Assembly: GCA_006384855.1 (NCBI GenBank)
Contig: VCJN01003269.1
Location: 169,031-233,030, forward strand
DNA from: Tetraselmis striata
Taxonomy: Eukaryota > Chlorophyta > Chlorodendrophyceae > Chlorodendrales > Chlorodendraceae
Length of the DNA: 64,000 bases
Reading direction: 5' to 3'
Shown piece after piece: positions 55,967 through 64,000 of this stretch (position 1 is its first letter; each line of letters begins with the position of its first letter). The notes under the pieces are model-generated. The model worked only from the letters and a program-made list of their open reading frames with translations. It had not been told where the DNA came from and did no database searches. The translations under genes and the position numbers were made by a program.

Positions 55967-56224
55967 CTACTGCTTGTTCTTGTTCTTGCGTGCCCGGGGG
56001 ACCCTCCGCTTCGACGATCTCGCTGCCTCCGCCTCCGCCTCCGCCTCCGCCTCCGACTCCGCGACCGTCAGTTTCTTACCTCGGCGTTTCTTCACTGGCC
56101 TCTTCCGCTTCTTGTCATCCGTCAGTGTCTTCACCACCCCGGGAGGCTGTGCCGTCGACGACGCCGCCATGAGCTTCCTTACCTTCGCGTCGGGACGCCC
56201 CCTGAGCCCAGACACCCACAACAA
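55967..56224 (-). CDS. Small basic protein, unrecognised
   Basis: An 85-residue frame (MLWVSGLRGRPDAKVRKLM start) that is lysine/arginine-rich (DDKKRKRPVKKRRGKK). A (EA)n stretch coded by a CTCCGC repeat and an RKNKNKQ end follow. The charge pattern suggests a nuclear or nucleic-acid-binding role, but it could be the last exon of a longer transposon gene. The (EA)n part is a microsatellite. Confidence 0.35.
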   Translation of the reverse strand: MLWVSGLRGRPDAKVRKLMAASSTAQPPGVVKTLTDDKKRKRPVKKRRGKKLTVAESEAEAEAEAEAARSSKRRVPRARKNKNKQ

Positions 56225-56242
56225 GCCACAATCGTTTCGCCT

Positions 56243-56535
56243 TTAAGCGGCTGAGAATGCGGCCTCCTCGGCCACCACGAGTTGCGCCGCTGGCACTGTG
56301 GAAGCCTTGGCGTTGAGGTGGGCCTTACGGCGCTCCCGGACGAACCTGCGCGCGGCACAAGTTAGCCACGAGTGGGTGCGTGCTAATGCGGAGGATGGAG
56401 TGTTTTGTTGCGCGCCCACCTTGTCACGCGTTTCCTCATGTCTTTCTCGTCCTCCTCGATGCCGGCGGCGCGGACACGCGAGACAACAAGGCTCGCCGCC
56501 CACTTTTGCCCGGGGGGGCGAGGTCGGCCATGGCG
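56243..56535 (-). CDS. Two-exon fragment, unrecognised
   Basis: An exon after the acceptor GCTCACAG (about 56535) reads RHGRPRPPGQKWAASLVV and GIEEDEKDMRKRVT. A GTGGGC donor near 56427 joins in phase to an exon at 56243-56345 reading FVRERRKAHLNAKAS and ending EEAAFSAA-stop. A 26-base C run (sense) immediately precedes the first acceptor, as in the confirmed genes. No family is recognised. It may be part of a transposon gene. Confidence 0.4.
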
Positions 56536-56815
56536 CTGTGAGCGGTGAAGGGGGGGGGGGGGGGGGGGGGGGGGGGCGGCCGAGGTGGAGAAACTAACAC
56601 CCAGTCGACGACCGCCTTCCGCAGCAGTCAACGACACATCGGAGGCGAGGAGCAGCGCGCCACTACTATTTATATGCACGTATTGTCAAGAGCTAGTCGG
56701 TGCGGCATTGTGTCGGTGTAATTTCGCAATGTTTATTGTTGAAGTAGCACGGCGTAATGGATACGGCGAGTGAATCCGGGATAATGTGTGCGACGAATGT
56801 GCGCGCGCAGCGTTG

Positions 56816-56858
56816 TGCGGCGGTGTGCGGCGGTGTGCGGCGGTGTGCGGCGGTGTGC
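56816..56858 (+). repeat. (GTGTGCGGCG)n short tandem
   Basis: Four tandem units of a 10-bp GTGTGCGGCG motif with slight end variation. A related GCGATGTGCG pattern occurs near 63580-63605. Confidence 0.85.
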
Positions 56859-56982
56859 ACCGATGTTAATATAGTGTGAATATTATATCGGCCGTAGACG
56901 ATCAGGTCTGGCAGCACCGCCCGTGCTTGTAAATAAGCGACAATGGGTCTAGTCTCCCGCTAGTCTGTGCACCGCAAGTGCA

Positions 56983-58160
56983 CTCCGCAAGCCTCGCCTC
57001 CATCCGCGTCGGAACCGGTAGTAAGTGTTGTTGTGTGCGCACATCGTGACAACATTACACGGTGGCAATTGCAATTATTAGCGGTGGATAATGTGAAGGC
57101 GTTTTTGAAATCGACAGAGAATGAGGCGGTGCTGGCGGAGTGCATTGGCGGTGCATAGAATAGCGTGTTGCTGGGGTTTTGGCTGCATCGGACGCCGTAT
57201 TCCCACCCATCCGGCACGGAATGTCCGGTTTTCACACATTTGTGTGTTAATAAAGCAGTGTGAATATTACACGTCTTTTACGCCGGGTGGGTGGGCATCC
57301 GGCGTCCGATGCACCCCAATTATTTGCAGCACGCTACTCTACGCACCCCCAACGCACTCCGCAAGCCTCGCCTCCATCCGCGTCGGAACCGGTAGTAAGT
57401 GTTGTTGTGTGCGCACATCGTGACAACATTACACGGTGGCAATTGCAATTAGCGGTGGATAATGTGAAGGCGTTTTCGAAATCGACAGAGAATGTGGCGG
57501 TGCTGGCGGAGTGCATTGGCGGTGCACAGAATAGCGTGTTGCTGCGGTTTTGGCTGCATCGGACGCCGTATTCCCACCCATCCGGCACGGAATGTCCGGT
57601 TTTCACACATTTGTGTGTTAATAAAGTGTGAATATTACGCGTCTTTTACGCCGGGTGGGTGGGCATCCGGCGTCCGATGCACCCCAATTATTTGCAGCAC
57701 GCTACTCTACGCACCCCCAACGCACTCCGCAAGCCTCGCCTCCATCCGCGTCGGAACCGGTAGTAAGTGTTGTTGTGTGCGCACATCGTGACAACATTAC
57801 ACGGTGGCAATTGCAATTAGCGGTGGGTAATGTGAAGGCGTTTTCGAAATCGACAGAGAATGAGGCGGTGCTGGCGGAGTGCATTGGCGGTGCACAGAAT
57901 AGCGTGTTGCTGCGGTTTTGGCTGCATCGGACGCCGTATTCCCACCCATCCGGCACGGAATGTCCGGTTTTCACACATTTGCGTGTGAATATATATAGTG
58001 TGAATATTACGTAGGCGTCTTTTACGCTGGGTGGATGGGCATCCGGCGTCCGATGCAACATCGGAATGTCCGATGTTGGTGAGATTCGGATCTCACCAAC
58101 ACGCTACTCTACGCACCCCCAACGCACTCCGCCAGCCCCGCCTCTTTCCGCGCAGGTCCT
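56983..58160 (+). repeat. ~370-bp tandem repeat with internal inverted repeats
   Basis: The anchor CTCCGCAAGCCTCGCCTCC occurs at 56983, 57357 and 57725, with a diverged copy at 58137 (spacings 374, 368 and 412). Each unit includes GGTAGTAAGTGTTGTTGTG, an AATAAAG motif, and an inverted pair, for example 57184-57212 against 57286-57313 (core CGGCGTCCGATGCA and its complement). Small indels differ between units. Open frames of about 100-130 residues recur in each unit and could be coding, but repetition alone can explain them. Confidence 0.9.
58057..58099 (+). other. Two adjacent perfect hairpins
   Basis: AACATCGGA-ATG-TCCGATGTT (9-bp stem, 3-base loop) at 58057-58077 is followed at once by TTGGTGAGAT-TCGG-ATCTCACCAA (10-bp stem, TCGG loop) at 58076-58099. 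They sit in the last, diverged unit of the 370-bp array and are absent from the earlier units. Confidence 0.8.
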
Positions 58161-59051
58161 ACGTTCCATTGTATGTATGTACATACGTACATGTACTGCT
58201 CCGAAACCAGCCCAAACTTAATGAGTGCACAAGTGTAAATGGGGGGGGGGGGGGGGGGTGGGGGGGGGGATGTGGCGGCGGGGCATCCACTCACACATAC
58301 CCCGGCGATGCATGACAAATATTACATGCCGTGGCGGGTCGGCGGGCCGACCCGGCGGGCCGACCCGGCGGGGGGGGGGGGGGGGGGGGGCGTCTATTCA
58401 ACCACACGTGCGACAGTGTCGTTTCGTGGAGCAGTATATGTGCCCGGCCTCATTTATACCGCCCCCTACCTGCGCTGCATGGTCTACCCCTACGAATTAC
58501 TTAGCACAAACCGCCATTACGTAATAGGAACCTAGCACAGCCAGGCTTATATGCCCGCTTTCCCGATCAACTTCTACGCACTTTCCGTCCCTCAACCGCC
58601 GGACATGGGGGTTAAGCCGCCAGCCTCGGCAGTTGCTTAGCCAGACTTGGCATCCCGTACCGTGTCCATGGCTTCACAGCTCTGCCGCTGGCACACGCCG
58701 AGTCCGGCGCTTGCTGCCGCGGGGTTGCGCACGCATGCACGCACGGTAATACGCCGCCGACGCCGCCACGCTTACTTCCACCACCTTCGCCAGCCGCAGC
58801 TTCGCACGCCTTTCCGCCGACATACGAAACGCACGAATCCCCCCCCGTCCCCGCGTCATGTATATTATATTCGAGGCGACTATGCGGGGCGCAGCACACG
58901 CCGCGGCGTGGGTCGGCGGAGCGACAGGCGGCGGGAGCCCTAATGGCCGGGCAGTATCCACACCCACACAGGCACCGCCGCTCACCTCCGACGCGGATGA
59001 ACCGCCTCCCAAAGGAAACATGCCGGTTGGTGGTAAGCCCAGCAGGCGTGC
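58161..59051. other. Unassigned, G-run-rich
   Basis: Two long G runs (58241-58257, 58371-58390) and a GGCGGGCCGACCC duplication near 58340. Overlapping open frames on both strands show no family signature. Confidence 0.4.
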
Positions 59052-59744
59052 GTGGGGTGCCGGCGCCGGTACTGGTGCGACGGAGCTGTCGCGTCAGGAA
59101 CCGCACCGCATGTGGAGCAACACATGGCCCACCTATGTCTAGGGCCACTTCCTCACAACACCCCGCCACGACGGCGTCGGCCACCGCCGACGGCGCCGTT
59201 GCGGGGGGGGGACGCCCTGCCAGGCGACGATGATGCGCCTGGTGCGCCGCGTCAGGAGGCGGAGGAGGCCGTGGTCGAGGCGACTGATCGGGCTGAGGGG
59301 GTTGTCGAGGCGAGCGAGGCTGCGCTCGCGCCACCCGCCCCGCAGCCACCTGCGGGACATGCCGACTTGCTCGTCGCCATGTTGACCGGAGCACTACGAG
59401 CAGTGGCGGGAGGCGGCCACATGCACTATCATGTGCGTGTCCTGGCCGGACGCCCGTCATGCGTGGACTGCGGCCAACGGACGGACTGGGAGTGTTGCTG
59501 CGACGGCACCCCGGCTTTGTGCGGCCCCAAGTACCCATGCATGGCGACCCATCAGCGGGCAGTCCCCTGCCCGACCACGGCCACGAAGAGGGCGGAGTTC
59601 CGCCATGTCAGGGACGCGTTCCACGACGCGACTCGCGCCGCCGTGTGTGAGGCTTCCGAGAAGGCACGCGCGGCTGGTAGGGTGCGCAGGGTGAGGCGGC
59701 GGACGGCCCAGGAGCTGAAGGAGAGCGAGACATGCCGTCAGTGA
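59052..59744 (+). CDS. Cysteine-rich ORF, PiggyBac-like C-terminus (tentative)
   Basis: The frame is open across 231 codons. The first third is low-complexity and may lie upstream of the true exon. An acidic segment (EAEEAVVEATDRAEG) leads to a zinc-ribbon-like region: CVDCGQRTDWECCC then TPALCGPKYPC and ATHQ. This order of cysteines with a final His resembles the cysteine-rich domain that ends PiggyBac transposases. A basic helix (RVRRVRRRTAQELK) ends the protein. The DDD catalytic domain is not seen, so this is at best a fragment. Confidence 0.4.
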   Translation: MGCRRRYWCDGAVASGTAPHVEQHMAHLCLGPLPHNTPPRRRRPPPTAPLRGGDALPGDDDAPGAPRQEAEEAVVEATDRAEGVVEASEAALAPPAPQPPAGHADLLVAMLTGALRAVAGGGHMHYHVRVLAGRPSCVDCGQRTDWECCCDGTPALCGPKYPCMATHQRAVPCPTTATKRAEFRHVRDAFHDATRAAVCEASEKARAAGRVRRVRRRTAQELKESETCRQ

Positions 59745-59788
59745 GGTCGGGCGCAATGTCATTGGGTGGGGCACACGGACGTGTAACA

Positions 59789-60095
59789 CTTGCACTTTGC
59801 GCGTACTGCTGGGTTACATCCAGGCTGCGTCACACTATGCAACCGGAAAGGCTGCGTTGCTACTGCAAACGATGCGACGCCTCACTCTGTAGCAACCGTT
59901 GCCGCGCCTATCCCACAGCCGCTGCCCCCCCCCCCCCCCCCCCCCGCGCGGGATCCCCGCCATCAGCAGCTTGCACTTGCACTTTGCGCGTACTGCTGGG
60001 TTACATCCAGGCGGCGTCACACCGGAAAGGCTGCGTTGCTACTGCAAACGATGCTACGCCTCACTCGGTAGCAACCGCTGCCCCGCCCATCCCAC
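59789..60095 (+). repeat. ~125-bp duplication carrying a cysteine-rich motif
   Basis: 59789-59916 and 59976-60095 are near-identical direct repeats starting CTTGCACTTTGCGCGTACTG. A C run (59926-59944) lies between them. In one frame they encode LRCYCKRCDASLCSNRC and LRCYCKRCYASLGSNRC after a CAYC pair. The second copy has lost one cysteine. Confidence 0.85.
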
Positions 60096-60691
60096 TCGGG
60101 ATGCTGAGAGCAGCTAAAGGGCACCGGGGGCGGGGCAAGAGGGAGCAGGGCCAATGATTGTGGAAGAGCGGGGACCCGCTTGCATGCCATCGTATTATAT
60201 CTTGCACAATATCTGTTGCTGCACTCATATCTCACATCACTAGCTTAGCTATAGTGATCCCCCCCCCCCCCCCCCCCCCCCGCACCGCGTACGCACAAGC
60301 CTGGGTATACGCATCAACTGCCCGCCGGGATGAGAAACTGGTATTGGTAGTGTGTCTGTGGGGTGGAGGGGGGGCAAAAGAGCTGCCAATTGCTGCCAAG
60401 CTGGTGCGTTACATTGGGGCAGGCGCTGGGCAGACAATTGGGGCTCGCTTCAGAGCATTGTCTAGTGCCTATGCGGCTGCGCCGCCTCCGCCGCATGCAG
60501 ACTCTGCGGGCTCACCAGCACCGCCACCTCAGTCATGCGGCCCTGCATCCCGCAGCCCGCCGCCGTCAGCCAGATCAGAGGTATCCAGAAGCCAGTGCTG
60601 GGGTTGTTGCGGCATGACCGCATAGTTTTCAGCGGCTGCCGTCCACAGCTTGTAATGCATCCCTTTCCGCCGATTCCGCTGTATGCGCTGT
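60096..60691. other. Unassigned; coding-like minus-strand end
   Basis: Holds a C run at about 60260-60281. Its right part (60529-60691) is open on the minus strand and reads like protein ([19 protein letters not shown]), continuing the frame that passes through the minisatellite. Confidence 0.4.
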
Positions 60692-62080
60692 CTTGGCGCC
60701 GCGCTGCCCCGGCCGCCGCGCCTTGGCGCCGCGCTGCCCCGGCCCCCGCGCCTTGGCGCCGCGCTGCCCCGGCCGCCGCGCCTTGGCGCCGCGCTGCCCC
60801 GGCCGCCGCGCCTTGGCGCCGCGCTGCCCCGGCCGCCGCGCCTTGGCGCCGCGCTGCCCCGGCCGCCGCGCCTTGGCGCCGCGCTGCCCCGGCCGCCGCG
60901 CCCTGGCGCCGCGCTGCCCCGGCCGCCGCGCCCTGGCGCCGCGCTGCCCCGGCCGCCGCGCCCTGGCGCCGCGCTGCCCCGGCCGCCGCGCCCTGGCGCC
61001 GCGCTGCCCCGGCCGCCGCGCCCTGGCGCCGCGCTGCCCCGGCCGCCGCGCCCTGGCGCCGCGCTGCCCGGCCGCCGCGCCCTGGCGCCGCGCTGCCCCG
61101 GCCGCCGCGCCCTGGCGCCGCGCTGCCCCGGCCGCCGCGCCCTGGCGCCGCGCTGCCCCGGCCGCCGCGCCCTGGCGCCGCGCTGCCCGGCCGCCGCGCC
61201 CTGGCGCCGCGCTGCCCCCGGCCGCCGCGCCCTGGCGCCGCGCTGCCCCGGCCGCCGCGCCCTGGCGCCGCGCTGCCCCGGCCGCCGCGCCCTGGCGCCG
61301 CGCTGCCCCGGCCGCCGCGCCTGGCGCCGCGCTGCCCCGGCCGCCGCGCCCTGGCGCCGCGCTGCCCCGGCCGCCGCGCCCTGGCGCCGCGCTGCCCCGG
61401 CCGCCGCGCCCTGGCGCCGCGCTGCCCCGGCCGCCGCGCCTTGGCGCCGCGCTGCCCCGGCCGCCGCGCCCTGGCGCCGCGCTGCCCCGGCCGCCGCGCC
61501 CTGGCGCCGCGCTGCCCCGGCCGCCGCGCCCTGGCGCCGCGCTGCCCCGGCCGCCGCGCCCTGGCGCCGCGCTGCCCCGGCCGCCGCGCCCTGGCGCCGC
61601 GCTGCCCCGGCCGCCGCGCCTTGGCGCCGCGCTGCCCCGGCCGCCGCGCCTTGGCGCCGCGCTGCCCCGGCCGCCGCGCCCTGGCGCCGCGCTGCCCCGG
61701 CCGCCGCGCCTTGGCGCCGCGCTGCCCCGGCCGCCGCGCCTTGGCGCCGCGCTGCCCCGGCCACCGCGCCTTGGCGCCGCGCTGGGTATCGAGTCCTCCC
61801 CTCCCTAGTGAGCGCGTCCACCTGCGCCTTGCGCTCGGGGCCGTCCTCCTCCGTCACCACATTCTGCAACCCCCACCGCGTGACGAACCACGCAGCTCCT
61901 TGCATGCGCTTGTACATGTGCCCAAGCACCGCCTGGGGACGCGAAGCTCCTTCTCGGTCATGATCGCCTTCACCCGGGCCTCCTCGAGCAGCGGACCGGC
62001 GTTAAGAATGGAAAACGTTTCCATGTGGTGCAAGCAGTCCTCCATGACCCAGCCGGACTGCACCGTCACCTTGCCTGACC
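60529..62080 (-). CDS. Unrecognised coding blocks around a minisatellite
   Basis: An acceptor-like CTGCAG at 62081 opens sequence reading [20 protein letters not shown] and [16 protein letters not shown]. One base is out of register with the next block ([36 protein letters not shown]). That block runs through about 36 copies of a ten-residue Ala/Gly/Arg repeat into a final block ending at the stop at 60529. The flanking blocks look like genuine protein; the repeat may be an expansion in an exon or an intron. No family is recognised. The frame break suggests a pseudogene or a sequencing error. Confidence 0.35.
60692..61783 (+). repeat. 30-bp GC-rich minisatellite, ~36 copies
   Basis: The unit is CTTGGCGCCGCGCTGCCCCG plus GCCGCCGCGC. 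The second base is T or C: T in the first seven copies, C in almost all central copies, and T again in several of the last ten. Four copies differ by one base in length (near 61068, 61187, 61216 and 61320). Frames stay open for over 370 codons on both strands because of the 30-base period. Confidence 0.98.
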
Positions 62081-62157
62081 CTGCAGTCATGGAGGGGAAT
62101 GCCGTCACGCCCACGCCCACGCCCACGCCCACGCCCGGGGGGGGGGGGGGGGGTTAC

Positions 62158-62658
62158 CTTTCGATTCTTGGACACTGCAAACGAAGGGCGCAACCCGCGT
62201 TCAAAGTTGCTGGGTATCGGGACTAAAGCATGGCGCCGGTCTTCCTGCTTCATAGCTCGGAATCCAATGTGGCCCTGCACGGTGACAAATTTCCTCCAGA
62301 AGTCCCTTCCCAAGCCAAAAAAAAACAGGTGGAACGGCGCGAGGGGGAAGAGGTTGATCATGCTGACATAGCCCAGGACCACATGCACATGGCACACGCC
62401 ATGGCAGCCAGTGTTCTGCTTGGCCTCCGCCAGCCGGGTTGTGTTGAACGCACGCCGGGCAAGGTGCGTGATTCACTGGACAAGTCATCGCCTTGATGGA
62501 CGGTTACCAAGCGAGCCTCCCCGTCCGCATCCACAGGGGGGTGCTCCTGGGCAGCCGCCATAGCCTCCACAACCTGCCACGCCGACCGGGCGGGTGCGTG
62601 TGATTCCATACAACCGCAGTTGAGTGGTGCCACCAGCACGCAGGCCGGGCCCACTCAC
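62158..62658 (-). other. Coding-like segments between BED/Tudor ORF and minisatellite
   Basis: The minus strand holds an open block ending in FAVSKNRK at a GTAACC donor (62157) and beginning around FNTTRLAEAKQN; in between it reads KFVTVQGHIGFRAMKQEDRR. A separate frame at 62358-62580 reads VVEAMAAAQEHPPVDADG after an acceptor. They probably belong to the same broken gene as the neighbours. A C run (sense, 62137-62152) follows the donor. Confidence 0.35.
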
Positions 62659-63257
62659 CTCTGAACGCAGAAGGTCCACAATGTCACCGTCCTCGAAAAC
62701 AGCGCGCCACTGGGTCGCCCCGCCGTAGTCCTCCAACACCCACTCGGTAACGACGCCGGTTATCACGCCGTAGTGCCATACTCCCCGGAACTTCTTGGCG
62801 ATGACCTTCATGTAGAAGTCGCCGGGATCGCCTTTCCATATCACGCCCTCATCGCGGGTTCGACGCCTGCCGGCGGCCACGCAGGCGCGTCGATGTCCAT
62901 ACCGTCTTCGCCAACGGGGTCCTCCCCCACGCCCATCACATCGTCCACCTTCGAGCCGCCGTCGTCCGAGACCGGCGCCGGCGGGCCGTTTCCGACGGCT
63001 GCAGCTACTCCTGCTGCCGCGCTTGTTGCTGCTGTTGCTGCTGCTGCTGCTGCCGCCCCTGCTGCTGCTGCTTGTGATAAGGCGGCCTTGCGGCGCAACT
63101 TAGCCGCACGCTTCAACGAGTGGCTACAGTTCGGGAATTTTAGGAAGTGCCGCTCTCGCGCCGTCCTTTCACTACTACCCGTCACGATGCCGTGGCAGTG
63201 CTTGCATGTGTACACGCCATCCTTCGACACACTCGCTATCCATCCCTTTGCCGGCAT
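62659..63257 (-). CDS. BED-like zinc finger plus Tudor-like domain, frameshifted
   Basis: The ATG at 63257 follows a sense C run and a possible acceptor. The first ~45 residues hold a zinc finger (YTCKHC, then ERHFLKFPNC) of the BED type found in hAT transposases and some chromatin proteins. A basic segment and a poly-Ala tract coded by GCN repeats (63008-63075) follow. Near 62870 the frame must shift by one base to continue into KGDPGDFYMKV, KKFRGVWHYGV and WRAVFEDGDIVDLLRSE. This has the W-x-V-x-[FY]-EDGD pattern of Tudor-like domains. It ends at a perfect GTGAGT donor (62658). The shift may be real or a sequence error. Its function is unknown; transposon origin is likely. Confidence 0.5.
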
Positions 63258-63837
63258 GCCTGCTGCCGCGCGCGGGGGGCGGGGGGGGGGGGGGGGGGTT
63301 GAGAGTTGGGGTGGATGTAACCCACCACCGGCAGGCAACACAGATGCGAGTGCGCGGCTGTCCGCGCTTGATTCAACGGTGAGCGGCGGTGACCGTGAGG
63401 CGACCCCGTACTTCATGCGCGTGCTGGGGCGTTACACAATCATCAGCAGTTAGGGCGGCTGCATTAAAACGCGCACCTACGAACACCACCTACCGCCTAC
63501 CACCTACCGTACCACCTACATCCGCCCACACCTCCGCCCGTCGTGCCGCACATCGCGGCACACCGCGGGGTCAGCGGTCAGCGATGTGCGGTCAGCGATG
63601 TGCGGCGATGTGCAATGAGTGCGTACATCCGCCTGTACTTAGCCCGGGTGCTCCGCGTCGGCGGGCGACACGCGAGCCCGCGTGCGCATATCAATTTGAT
63701 GAAATTATGGAAACGAGAAATTCATATAGTACTTTACAGGTCGCGCGCGATAGTCGTCGCTACTGGGTATGAAATCCACGTCCCTCGTCCGTCCCGTATC
63801 GTCCCCGTATGTCGTCGTTCGTCACCAGTAGGGCACA
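63258..63837. other. Unassigned with local repeats
   Basis: Holds a G run at about 63280-63297, CACCTACCGCCTACCACCTA-type repeats at 63475-63520 and GTCAGCGATGTGCG duplications near 63570-63605. No gene is supported. Confidence 0.4.
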
Positions 63838-63866
63838 TTTACGTCACATCTGAATCTCACAGTGAA
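63838..63866 (-). repeat. Inverted repeat, right copy
   Basis: Reverse complement of the 55248-55273 repeat, with TAyGTCACATCTGAATCTCA shared. See the left copy. Confidence 0.6.
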
Positions 63867-63904
63867 TACTCCACCCTCCACAACCTAAAACGCACTGCGC
63901 AAAC

Positions 63905-64000
63905 ATGCTACCGCCGGATGTCTTGCTTGGCTGCGACGCCGCCGACGAAACCCTACACTATCACCTAATCGACAAGGCACTCACTGCCCACGGGGGCGGC
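63905..64000 (+). CDS. Possible gene start running off the window
   Basis: An ATG opens 32 codons without a stop to the window end, reading MLPPDVLLGCDAADETLHYH. The composition looks like protein but is too short to assign, and the true end lies outside the window. Confidence 0.3.
   Translation, partial: MLPPDVLLGCDAADETLHYHLIDKALTAHGGG

Noticed and set aside
60535..62226. Open frames of 371-563 codons on the plus strand
   Set aside because: They exist because the 30-base repeat has no stops in these frames. Composition is a pure ten-residue repeat and the flanks do not look like protein on this strand.

Overview
The window is nuclear DNA from a eukaryote, most likely a green alga. Its genes are split into many short exons by GT-AG introns of about 50 to 4,000 bases. 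Exons are GC-rich, and many 5' splice sites read GTGCG, a form familiar from chlorophytes. A TGTAA motif, the usual green-algal poly(A) signal, follows several stop codons. The proteins are plant- or alga-like in type. The lineage call is inference; no rRNA or plastid marker is present.

Five multi-exon genes can be rebuilt with reading phase kept across every junction. (1) On the minus strand, 23495 to 4707, lies a 26-exon gene for a protein of about 1,786 residues. It has a signal peptide, about twelve kelch repeats, an unrecognised mostly beta extracellular region, one transmembrane helix and a C-terminal RING-H2 finger. This looks like a membrane ubiquitin ligase with a kelch ectodomain and is the most interesting object here. 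(2) On the plus strand, 24436-27384, is a CCR4/Angel-type exonuclease-endonuclease-phosphatase protein, divergent from gene 1. (3) On the plus strand, 30853-35275, is the beta subunit of mitochondrial propionyl-CoA carboxylase (14 exons, one GC-AG intron). (4) On the minus strand, 36424-37311, convergent with gene 3, is the small twin-CX9C complex I subunit NDUFS5. (5) On the plus strand, 49290-54009, is a six-transmembrane potassium channel with a GYGD filter and a cyclic-nucleotide-binding domain (12 exons, 749 residues).

The rest is repeats and decayed mobile DNA. There is a head-to-head pair of tRNA-derived SINEs (2.0-2.6 kb), a 2.2 kb nested palindrome (28.1-30.3 kb), a four-to-five-copy 192-bp tandem array (37.7-38.5 kb), and a decayed reverse-transcriptase element on each strand (39.1-41.7 and 42.7-44.1 kb). 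About 5 kb of AT-richer DNA with nothing recognisable follows. From 55.1 kb to the end is a transposon-like zone: ~370-bp tandem repeats with internal inverted repeats, cysteine-rich ORFs resembling PiggyBac C-termini, a 36-copy 30-bp minisatellite inside coding-like sequence, and a BED-finger plus Tudor-like ORF.

Runs of 12-27 G or C occur throughout. Within the rebuilt genes almost all of them read as poly-C in the sense strand of introns, often right after a donor or immediately before an acceptor AG. The genes do not form one pathway; PCCB and NDUFS5 are both mitochondrial, and their adjacency is probably incidental.
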